A stretch of DNA of 13,638 nt from contig JAFYYE010000001.1 in assembly GCA_017557715.1 (NCBI GenBank), forward strand, positions 1 to 13,638, read 5' to 3'. This document shows positions 7,020 through 13,318 of the stretch, one piece after another (positions within the stretch are counted from its first letter, which is position 1; the number at the start of each line of letters is the position of its first letter). The notes beneath the pieces are model-generated. The model worked only from the letters and a program-made list of their open reading frames with translations, was not told where the DNA came from and made no database searches. This stretch comes from Pseudobutyrivibrio sp. Lineage in GTDB: Bacteria > Bacillota > Clostridia > Lachnospirales > Lachnospiraceae. Made by a program: the position numbers and the translations under genes.

Positions 7020-7810
7020 TATCTATTTCCTTTCTGTCTTGCGAATTCTGCAGCACCAAGAGCACCCATAAGCTGTGGGTCGATTGGAAGGTCGATGACC
7101 TTGAGCTTAAGTACCTGCTCGATGGCAGCCTTAAGACCTGCATTCTTTGCGCATCCACCAGTAAGTGTAATGTGGTCAACTGCACCAGCCTTCTTTGACA
7201 TTACGAAGCAACGCTTAGCAACTGAAAGCTCGATACCTGCCGCAATTTCATCCATTGGCTTGCCCTCACCTACAAGTGAGATAACCTCAGACTCTGCGAA
7301 TACTGTACACTGTGCTGTGATTGGAATGACATTCTTTGCCTTAAGTGAAAGGCTTGAGAACTCATCCAAATCCATCTCGAAGGCTCTTGCCATTGCCTCG
7401 AAGAATCGGCCTGTACCAGCAGCACACTTATCATTCATTGCAAAGTTTAAAACTGTACCATCAGTGTCAACTGCAATACCCTTTACATCCTGTCCACCAA
7501 TATCAATAATTGCCTTTACGCTTGGGTCTGCTACATGAACGCCCATAGCGTGGCAGCTAATCTCTGAAATGTTTTCATCTGCAAATGGGACCTTGTTACG
7601 GCCATAGCCTGTACCTACCAGGTATGCTAAATCCTGAGCTGAGTTCAAGTCTGGAACCTGAGCCACAGCCTGGTCAAGGGCATCCTGACATGAAAGCACC
7701 GCGTTGATACGGCTCTTTAAGGTGACGTCTGCAACCATCTTTCCTGTTTCATCAATGATTACACACTTTGTATATGTAGATCCTGAATCACAACCACCGA
7801 AATATTTCAT
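7019..7810 (-). CDS. 2-hydroxyacyl-CoA dehydratase activase (HgdC/BadF/BcrA family ATPase)
   Basis: 263 residues, the usual length for HgdC. The ASKHA-fold phosphate motif GCDSGSTYTKC is at 6-16, the second phosphate motif IIDIGGQDVKG at 101-111, and the adenosine motif LTGGCAKNAG at 216-225. Cys129 (NDKCAAGTG) and Cys168 (TAQCTVFAESE) match the two cysteines that bind the dimer-bridging Fe4S4 cluster of HgdC. Family role: hydrolysis of two ATP drives an electron at very low potential into the partner dehydratase or reductase. The partners are the two dehydratase-like genes upstream. It follows a 193-nt gap that folds into a long hairpin, with AGGAGA 8-10 nt before the ATG, and it overlaps the 52-residue gene by one base. 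All key residues are intact, so it is probably active. Confidence 0.94.
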   Translation of the reverse strand: MKYFGGCDSGSTYTKCVIIDETGKMVADVTLKSRINAVLSCQDALDQAVAQVPDLNSAQDLAYLVGTGYGRNKVPFADENISEISCHAMGVHVADPSVKAIIDIGGQDVKGIAVDTDGTVLNFAMNDKCAAGTGRFFEAMARAFEMDLDEFSSLSLKAKNVIPITAQCTVFAESEVISLVGEGKPMDEIAAGIELSVAKRCFVMSKKAGAVDHITLTGGCAKNAGLKAAIEQVLKLKVIDLPIDPQLMGALGAAEFARQKGNR

Positions 7811-7816
7811 CTTTCT

Positions 7817-7880
7817 ATTCTCCTAGTCCGCACTTCAATTCAGCCTATATATCTTGCAATTCACCACGCTTTCGCTCTTA
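7817..7880 (-). repeat. Leader repeat, copy A (upstream of the activase gene)
   Basis: On the minus strand it reads TAAGAGCGAAAGCGTG, then GAATT, ATATAG, TTGAAG and GCGGACTAGGAGA just before the start codon. The same blocks in the same order and spacing occur at 10753-10820. Block GCGAAAGC can form a GNRA-tetraloop mini-hairpin. Its 5' arm also takes part in the long hairpin at 7830-7978. Confidence 0.5.
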
Positions 7881-7978
7881 TTCGCTCATTGCCCTACGTA
7901 AGATGCTGCTTACGCACCATCTAAGTAGGGATGGCTCATCAAGGGTTCATTTACAAGACATATAGTCTGAATTAGTGC
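7830..7978 (-). promoter_or_regulatory. Large intra-operon hairpin before the activase gene
   Basis: Arms 7837-7859 and 7951-7973 pair over 23 positions with one mismatch and two G-U pairs; after a 2-nt bulge the pairing goes on with GCACT (7830-7834) and AGTGC (7974-7978). Inside are CCCTA/TAGGG (7892-7896 with 7926-7930) and a CGTAAG/CTTACG hairpin (7897-7902 with 7909-7914). It fills the 193-nt gap after the larger dehydratase-like gene. No terminator U-tract follows on the minus strand. It could set the ratio of activase to dehydratase by mRNA processing, or be a small palindromic insertion. Confidence 0.6.
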
Positions 7979-8003
7979 TCCTCAAATTAATAAACAAAAG
8001 TAT

Positions 8004-9554
8004 TTACCACAAGTTAGTATCATCGTAGTCCTCGATCGATGGGTCGAGAGGCTCCTCACGAAGGACACTACGCATGTAACGGTTGACATCTTGACGAAGG
8101 TTCTTACGTGGGATGACGCGTGGGTCGTAGAGGTCGTGATTTACCCATACGAGCTTGATGCCATGTTCGCGAGCCTGCTGCTCAAACATACCATGCATTC
8201 CATCGAGAGCCTTGCATGCAATATGCTCCCAAAGGATAACCATATCTGCGCGGAACTCCTCGCAATATCTCCAAAGATCATCAAGAAGAACTTCGTAACC
8301 ACCGTGTGTACGATTTCTCATAATCATGTTTTCGTACTGGTGAGCCATGTCGTAATATGCCTGCTCCTTGTCATCCTCTGAAATAGGGTCAAGTGAAACC
8401 ATTGTAAGCATATCGAACAATGGAAGAATTCCCCAACAGTTCAAAAGCCATGCTACGAAATCAGTATAGAACTGTGACTGAACGCCCCAGATAACTGCAC
8501 GATGACGATACTCTTTTGCAAGCATTGTCTTGTTCTTATAAGCCTCTGTGGCCATCTTTGTAATCTTCTGATCAAGTGTGGCGAAGGCTGGAACCTTACC
8601 AGCGATTGCCATGTATTCTGTCTCACGGTAAAGAAGAATGTTATTTCCAATTACCTGTGGATAATCTGTCTTAGAAAGCTCAAGCCACTCTGAACACTCT
8701 CTTGCGCCGATGTTGATTCTCTTTGCACACTCGAAGTAGTAATCCCAGTCGAACTTCTCTCCTGTCTGCTCTTCGATAAACTTGATAGCATTTCTTACTT
8801 CCTGAGCTGCGTACTCCTGAACACCTGGCTCAGTGTGACGAAGTGGTGTAGCAAGCTGATGAACTGGAATTCCATTACGCTCTAGAGCTCTTGAAATAAC
8901 ACCATTTCCCATAAGTGAACCGTCGCATGTAGTGTTACACTGGACAGCGCACTTACCAAAAACTGGCATATCGCCATCGATACAAATACCTGCCTCTGAA
9001 GCTGGCATTGGGCAAACATCTCCAGGCATACCGCATTCCTGAACAACGTCTAGGTAATGTGTCATTGCATCTCCCTGTAGCAATACACATACATAGCAGC
9101 TTGCTGTCTCCCAGCTAAGTCCTTCAAGATTTGGGAACCCACACATGATGTTGGTCATCTCATTTTCATCCATAAGGACTACATGCTTTGATTTCTCAGG
9201 CTTTGCACCAAGATTCTGGTCCATTGAGAAAATCTTTGTAAGAAGCTTTGCAACGTCTGAGGCAACCAAATCGTATTCCTCACGGCAGATGCGAAGCTGT
9301 GGTCCTCGAAGACCCATTGAATGCTTATCAATCATCATTGGTACAGCCAGATAATTAATCATCCAACGATATCTGAAAAATCCTTTTACGTTCTTTGGAT
9401 GAAGCATGAACTTACCAAGCATTGCAATAATGCCAAGCCATCTGGTGTAATCGTACCAGGTATCTTTTATTCCTCTCCACTCACGATGCTTGAAAACCTT
9501 TTTATCTCCGCTATAAAGCTTTCCAAGCTGTGAACTACCGACTGCTTTTCCCAT
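8004..9554 (-). CDS. 2-hydroxyacyl-CoA dehydratase / benzoyl-CoA reductase family subunit, long form
   Basis: 516 residues, about 100 longer than typical HgdA/HgdB subunits; the first 120 residues are a basic, partly hydrophobic extension I cannot assign. The dehydratase fold is indicated by a Cys-rich N-terminal lobe (Cys138, 153, 156, 174, 181, 191, 202, 206, 210) with the block CNTTCDGSLMGN, by the ADMVILWEHIACKALDG strand-loop (Cys447, the usual third cluster ligand area), and by overall order. Family role: hosts an Fe4S4 or double-cubane Fe8S9 cluster that takes the ATP-activated electron from the activase to a hard-to-reduce substrate. The number of cysteines is well above that of simple HgdA. 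Its ATG overlaps the stop of the 396-residue partner by one base (TAATG), so the two are made as a pair. Substrate unknown; divergent enough that acyl-CoA may not be it. Confidence 0.8.
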   Translation of the reverse strand: MGKAVGSSQLGKLYSGDKKVFKHREWRGIKDTWYDYTRWLGIIAMLGKFMLHPKNVKGFFRYRWMINYLAVPMMIDKHSMGLRGPQLRICREEYDLVASDVAKLLTKIFSMDQNLGAKPEKSKHVVLMDENEMTNIMCGFPNLEGLSWETASCYVCVLLQGDAMTHYLDVVQECGMPGDVCPMPASEAGICIDGDMPVFGKCAVQCNTTCDGSLMGNGVISRALERNGIPVHQLATPLRHTEPGVQEYAAQEVRNAIKFIEEQTGEKFDWDYYFECAKRINIGARECSEWLELSKTDYPQVIGNNILLYRETEYMAIAGKVPAFATLDQKITKMATEAYKNKTMLAKEYRHRAVIWGVQSQFYTDFVAWLLNCWGILPLFDMLTMVSLDPISEDDKEQAYYDMAHQYENMIMRNRTHGGYEVLLDDLWRYCEEFRADMVILWEHIACKALDGMHGMFEQQAREHGIKLVWVNHDLYDPRVIPRKNLRQDVNRYMRSVLREEPLDPSIEDYDDTNLW

Positions 9555-10744
9555 TACTTCTTACCCCCTTGGATTTTCTTAATCTCGATACTCTCCACGA
9601 AGGCCTGTACACGGGTACGAAGCTGTCCGGAATTTCCAACTGCATAAGGACGGTCAATTGTAAGAACTGGATAACCATATTCGTCGCGCAAAACATGGCT
9701 TCCTACCATTCTCTCGTATGCCCATGGATCACAGAATTTCATCTGCTCGTAGATGATTCCATCTGCTTTATACTCCCTGGCAATCTCATCCACATACTCA
9801 CGTCTGCGATTCATCTTTGGAGTATCCATGTGACGTGGGCACATGCAAGTCATCATATAATGACGGCAAATCTGTGTGAGAACATCCTCCTCGTCATTAA
9901 GGATAATTTCCTCACGACCTGGCAAAGAACCAAAGCAGAATCTGTCTGCACAGACATAAGCCCCTGATTCCTCAACAAGCTTAATCATATCGATATCATC
10001 AATCTCTGAACCAACCACAGCAACTCGTGCTCTGTATGGCCACTTTTCATCAGGCTGACGATTCTTAACTTCTTCAAGTGTCTCCTCAAGCTTTTCAAGA
10101 AGTAAATCCTGTGGACACACATAAGTACACATTGTGATGATGTGGAATTCGTAGCCAGTGATACGTGGCTTCTCTTCCTTACGGAAGTTTCCAAGCTCTG
10201 TGATAATACGGCAGATTTTGTTATGGTCCTCCACCGCTTTTCTAAGAGCCTCATCACTAATATCAATACCAAATTTCTCATGCAAAGGCTCTAAAATCTT
10301 TTCTTTGCACTGACCGACGTAAAGATTTAAACCATTATCATCAGCCTTCATAGGAACCTCAAGATACTTGTAGAAGAAGTGTTCCTTTTCATTCATTTTT
10401 AAAAGCTCCATGTTTTCAACACAACGGTTGATCATGGTGCATCCATCTGGTGCCATAAGGCAATCTAAAAACTGATAGCCTCCCTCGATGGCACGCTCAA
10501 GCAATGCGCGTGAGTACTCGCAAAGGAAACTGGTCAAGTAGTAGGTTCCCATTTCCATAGAACCTGTTCTTGGCGCACGAAGTCTCACGGTAAAAGCATT
10601 ACCAAGATTCATCAATACTTCTGGAACCTGATAACAAACTGAACCAACGCAGATGCGGCCCTCAGCCTGGGCCTGTCTAACTAGCTCATTGTCTGCATCC
10701 ATTAGAAGATTCTCAAAGTAATAAAGATGCTTTAAGTCCTTCAT
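9554..10744 (-). CDS. 2-hydroxyacyl-CoA dehydratase / benzoyl-CoA reductase family subunit, standard form
   Basis: 396 residues, normal for HgdB, FldC and BcrB/C subunits. Recognisable family blocks: SVCYQVPEVLM (35-45), CLMAPDGCTMINRCVENMELL (Cys95, 102, 108), RFCFGSLPGREE (268-279), and the conserved C-terminal run KADGIIYEQMKFCDPW (326-341, Cys338) followed by YPVLTIDRPY and GQLRTRVQAFVES (373-385). These carry cluster-ligating cysteines and the domain that closes over the cluster. A further pair, Cys300 and Cys302, sits in MMTCMCPRH. Family role: with its partner subunit it forms the dehydratase or reductase that the activase feeds. It is preceded by AGGGAG about 10 nt before the ATG and by the leader repeat, and it is directly coupled to the 516-residue gene. 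Substrate cannot be told from sequence. Confidence 0.88.
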   Translation of the reverse strand: MKDLKHLYYFENLLMDADNELVRQAQAEGRICVGSVCYQVPEVLMNLGNAFTVRLRAPRTGSMEMGTYYLTSFLCEYSRALLERAIEGGYQFLDCLMAPDGCTMINRCVENMELLKMNEKEHFFYKYLEVPMKADDNGLNLYVGQCKEKILEPLHEKFGIDISDEALRKAVEDHNKICRIITELGNFRKEEKPRITGYEFHIITMCTYVCPQDLLLEKLEETLEEVKNRQPDEKWPYRARVAVVGSEIDDIDMIKLVEESGAYVCADRFCFGSLPGREEIILNDEEDVLTQICRHYMMTCMCPRHMDTPKMNRRREYVDEIAREYKADGIIYEQMKFCDPWAYERMVGSHVLRDEYGYPVLTIDRPYAVGNSGQLRTRVQAFVESIEIKKIQGGKK

Positions 10745-10752
10745 ATATTTAA

Positions 10753-10820
10753 TTCTCCCTAGTCCGCTGGCTTCAAGCTATCTATATTAATTCCAGAGAC
10801 ACGCTTTCGCCTAGCTCTTA
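10753..10820 (-). repeat. Leader repeat, copy B (upstream of the 396-residue dehydratase-like gene)
   Basis: Second copy of the leader found at 7817-7880. On the minus strand: TAAGAG, a CTAG insert, GCGAAAGCGTG, then GAATT, ATATAG, CTTGAAG and GCGGACTAGGGAGA. The GCGAAAGCGTG (10800-10810) and GCGGACTAG blocks are exact; the rest is diverged with small gaps. It fills most of the 86-nt gap after cooC. Confidence 0.5.
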
Positions 10821-10830
10821 AAATTATTTA

Positions 10831-11595
10831 TTATAAAACACCCATCTTCTTAAGGGAGCTACGCAAGCCCTCTACAATTGGTGCTTCATTTGGAATGTAG
10901 AATACGGATTCTCCTTTGAGATCGCGTTCTGTAAGATTGGCGTCGGCAGGAATCCAGCCTAAAAGTGGAATGTCACCCAAATCCATGTACTGCAAGACAT
11001 CCTCAGATGGTACGCGATTTACAACTACTCCAATCTTATCGTACATCACAAGGTCGTCTGCCACTTCTTTGATTGTCTTAACTACTCCACAGCCCTTCTT
11101 ACTAGAATCTGTAATAAGAACAAGGTGTGTAACCTTTTCCATGACACGGCGATTAATCTGCTCAATTCCAGCCTCGCCGTCTATAACGATGTAATCGAAA
11201 TTGTCGGCCACCTGTGCGATGACCTCTTTAAGATATGTGTTAATCTTGCAATAGCAGCCAGCAGCCTCTGGTCTTCCGATTGCAATAAAAGAGAAGCCAT
11301 CCATCTCGACCATAGCATCGAAAATACGATATCTTGCCTCACCAAGTACTTCTACTGTGGCCTTGGCATCCCCATTCTCAGCAGCCTCCACAGCTTCCTT
11401 CCTGATATCATCAAGAGTAAGCTCTGGCTCCACTCCAAGTGCTGTAGATAGACCAACAGCAGGGTCCGCATCGATTGCTAAAATCCTCTTGTCTGGATAA
11501 GCTTCCACCAACAACTTGACCATCACCGATGCAAGTGAAGTCTTACCAACTCCGCCTTTACCAGCAACAGCCAACACTATAGGCTTATTTCCCAT
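10831..11595 (-). CDS. cooC: CooC-type nickel-insertion ATPase
   Basis: 254 residues, the size of CooC. MinD/SIMIBI-class fold with deviant Walker A GKGGVGKTS (12-20), switch residues DADP (42-45) and a Walker B-like YIVIDGEAGIEQ. The key mark is IGRPEAAGCYCKIN with Cys114-x-Cys116, the CXC motif that binds nickel in the CooC dimer and that plain ParA/MinD proteins lack. Family role: ATP-dependent insertion of Ni into the C-cluster of carbon monoxide dehydrogenase, or into the acetyl-CoA synthase A-cluster in the case of AcsF. No CODH is nearby. It is first in the operon, so it is likely made together with the dehydratase-like proteins, the ACS-like protein and HypA. The ribosome site GGGAG is about 12 nt from the ATG, rather far. 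The client enzyme is unknown. Confidence 0.9.
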   Translation of the reverse strand: MGNKPIVLAVAGKGGVGKTSLASVMVKLLVEAYPDKRILAIDADPAVGLSTALGVEPELTLDDIRKEAVEAAENGDAKATVEVLGEARYRIFDAMVEMDGFSFIAIGRPEAAGCYCKINTYLKEVIAQVADNFDYIVIDGEAGIEQINRRVMEKVTHLVLITDSSKKGCGVVKTIKEVADDLVMYDKIGVVVNRVPSEDVLQYMDLGDIPLLGWIPADANLTERDLKGESVFYIPNEAPIVEGLRSSLKKMGVL

Positions 11596-11633
11596 TTTTA
11601 ATTATTTCTCCCTTTAATTGTATTACTCATGCT

Positions 11634-11655
11634 AATTGATAAAAAATTATCAATT
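11634..11655. promoter_or_regulatory. Palindromic operator candidate (9-4-9) before cooC
   Basis: AATTGATAA (11634-11642), four A, TTATCAATT (11647-11655): a perfect inverted repeat. It falls just downstream of the predicted transcription start of the operon, where a bound repressor would block. The half-site arrangement TTGATAA-N4-TTATCAA resembles the Rex (NADH/NAD redox sensor) layout TTGTTAA-N4-TTAACAA with one change per half. A Fur-family site (TGATAAT-like) is an alternative. Confidence 0.55.
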
Positions 11656-11666
11656 CTTGCTATTCA

Positions 11667-11675
11667 ATTTTAGCA
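11667..11675 (-). promoter_or_regulatory. Extended -10 promoter of the cooC-hypA operon
   Basis: TGCTAAAAT on the minus strand fits an extended -10 (TGn plus TAAAAT). The -35 region is poor. Predicted start near 11660, directly before the palindrome. The terminator of the upstream cluster lies just behind it, so the operon has its own promoter. Confidence 0.5.
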
Positions 11676-11698
11676 TAGACATATTCCAAAATAAAAGC

Positions 11699-11750
11699 AA
11701 AAAAAGACACCACAGCACATTTTGGGCATAGTAGCCAAAATACACTGTGG
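11699..11750 (-). terminator. Intrinsic terminator of the pepT-yitT-udk cluster
   Basis: On the minus strand CCACAGTGTATTTTGG (11735-11750) pairs with CCAAAATGTGCTGTGG (11710-11725) over 16 positions, three of them G-U, with a 9-nt loop and then TGTC and seven T (11699-11705). It lies 47 nt after the udk stop codon. Confidence 0.85.
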
Positions 11751-11797
11751 CGTATATAACGGATTATACAAACTCTTTGAGTATATAACCTCTACGA

Positions 11798-12421
11798 TTA
11801 AATTTCGTGTAACTTCTTGTTCATGTATGTGATGAGCATTTCGAGACCAGCTGCATTCTCGCCACCACGAGGGATGATAATATCAGCGTGCTTCTTAGAT
11901 GGCTCAACGAACTCTTCATGCATAGGCTTAACAGTTTTTGAATACTGCTCGATGATAGATTCGATGCTACGTCCACGCTCAATCATATCACGCTGGATTC
12001 TACGCATAAGACGCTCGTCAGCATCTGTATCTACGAAAATCTTTATATCCATCAAATCGCGAAGCTCTTTATTCTCAAGGATAAGAATACCTTCCATCAC
12101 GATAACTGTCTTTGGCTCAATGCGAACTGTCTCATCAGAACGATTGTGATTAACATAATCGTAAACTGGCATATCAATGGCATAGCCCTTAATAAGCTTT
12201 CTAACATCCTCAGCCATTCTATCTGATTCGAATGAATCTGGATGGTCATAGTTCAACTGGCTACGCTCTTCGAAGGACATCTCTGGATGAGCCTTGTAGT
12301 ATGAATCGTGGCTGATAACTGCAATATCCTCTCCAAAATAATCCTGTAACTTGTTGATGATTGTAGTCTTGCCTGAAGCAGAACCGCCTGCTACACCAAG
12401 AACGCAAATTTTCTCTGACAT
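11798..12421 (-). CDS. udk: Uridine kinase
   Basis: 207 residues, normal length. P-loop GGSASGKT (12-19), the DSYYK block that binds the nucleoside, a YDHPDSFE segment and the MEGILIL strand, DTDADERLMRRIQRD (LID and Arg-rich helix) and the conserved PSKKHADIIIPRGG C-terminal part. Reaction: ATP- or GTP-dependent phosphorylation of uridine and cytidine to UMP and CMP in the pyrimidine salvage pathway, in the cytoplasm. AAGGAG lies 5 nt before the ATG. It follows the YitT gene by 12 nt and is last before the terminator. Confidence 0.96.
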   Translation of the reverse strand: MSEKICVLGVAGGSASGKTTIINKLQDYFGEDIAVISHDSYYKAHPEMSFEERSQLNYDHPDSFESDRMAEDVRKLIKGYAIDMPVYDYVNHNRSDETVRIEPKTVIVMEGILILENKELRDLMDIKIFVDTDADERLMRRIQRDMIERGRSIESIIEQYSKTVKPMHEEFVEPSKKHADIIIPRGGENAAGLEMLITYMNKKLHEI

Positions 12422-12433
12422 AAATACTCCTTA

Positions 12434-13300
12434 TTAACCTTTAAACCTCTTGAATCCCTCGCCATACACGGCCTTAGATTCCATTATAACGATGAATGCA
12501 TCAACATCAATCTTTTTTGCAACACGATTAACCTGATACATCTGCTTATCTGAGCATGCACACATAAGCACCTGTCTCTCATCGCCCTTATAACCGCCCT
12601 TTGCGGTGAAAATTGTGGTACCACGCTCCACAGCCTTATCGATAGCATCTGCAATGGCCTCAGCCTTGTTGGTGACAATCATACACATCATACCTGCATC
12701 AGCAGAAATCATGACCTTATCTACCACAAGTGAGCCAACATAGCTTATAACAAAACCATAGCACAGAGCCTCAAATGAATGTGCGTATGCCACGGTATCG
12801 ATAACAATAATTACTACATCCACAATGAAAAAAATTCTTCCAAGGGACATATGAGGATGCTTTGCCTTGATAATCATCATGATGAAATCTGCTCCACCAG
12901 TTGATGAATTGCGCATATAAACAAGTGCATATCCAAGGCCTGTGAACACACCAACTACCAGCGCATTAAGCAACAGATTATCCACTGCCACCTTAGGGAT
13001 AAGTGGTGCCACATAATCCATCATTACAGTACCAATGGCCATGGTCTTGAAGGACTTCAGCAAAAACTTCTTTCCCAAAACCTTATAGGCCCAAATAATA
13101 AGTGGAATGTTCATGATGATGGTAGCAATACCGATTTTCCAGCCCCAGTACTGATAGAAAATCATGGCAATACCAGTGAGGCCTGTCAGTGGAAACTTAG
13201 CATCTGCAGCAAAATTATACAATGCAATACCTATGCACAAGCCAGATAAAGCATCCATAAGAATATCTATTAAAAGTTCTTTTCTTCTTTCTGATGACAT
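12434..13300 (-). CDS. YitT family membrane protein (DUF161 plus DUF2179)
   Basis: 288 residues. Residues about 10-200 hold five or six hydrophobic segments with the family's glycine-rich turn LTGLTGIAMI (38-47) and SSTGGADFIMMI (132-143). Residues about 200-288 are the soluble C-terminal DUF2179 domain with the signature GTTIFTAKGGYKGDERQVLMC. Integral membrane protein of unknown transport role; the family is common in Firmicutes, often in several copies. AGGGGG sits 6 nt before the ATG at 13300. It begins 18 nt after pepT and runs 12 nt short of udk, so the three are probably co-transcribed. Confidence 0.9.
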   Translation of the reverse strand: MSSERRKELLIDILMDALSGLCIGIALYNFAADAKFPLTGLTGIAMIFYQYWGWKIGIATIIMNIPLIIWAYKVLGKKFLLKSFKTMAIGTVMMDYVAPLIPKVAVDNLLLNALVVGVFTGLGYALVYMRNSSTGGADFIMMIIKAKHPHMSLGRIFFIVDVVIIVIDTVAYAHSFEALCYGFVISYVGSLVVDKVMISADAGMMCMIVTNKAEAIADAIDKAVERGTTIFTAKGGYKGDERQVLMCACSDKQMYQVNRVAKKIDVDAFIVIMESKAVYGEGFKRFKG

Positions 13301-13318
13301 ATAATCCCCCTAAATGAT

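Noticed and set aside
7095..7538. 147-codon plus-strand frame inside the activase gene
   Set aside because: Antisense shadow of a strongly conserved gene; no ribosome site or recognisable motifs.
7830..7978. Mobile MITE with terminal inverted repeats
   Set aside because: No target-site duplication could be seen beyond the arms, and the G-U pairs point to RNA folding; kept only as an alternative.
7811..8003. Separate promoter for the activase gene in the long gap
   Set aside because: No -35/-10 pair with good match and spacing on the minus strand; TTGTTT with TAATTC is too weak to report.
9530..9967. 145-codon plus-strand frame across the junction of the two dehydratase-like genes
   Set aside because: Opposite-strand shadow; the minus-strand genes are conserved and coupled.
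11634..11655. Calling the palindrome an FNR/CRP site
   Set aside because: TTGAT and ATCAA are 8 nt apart instead of the 4 of an FNR box.
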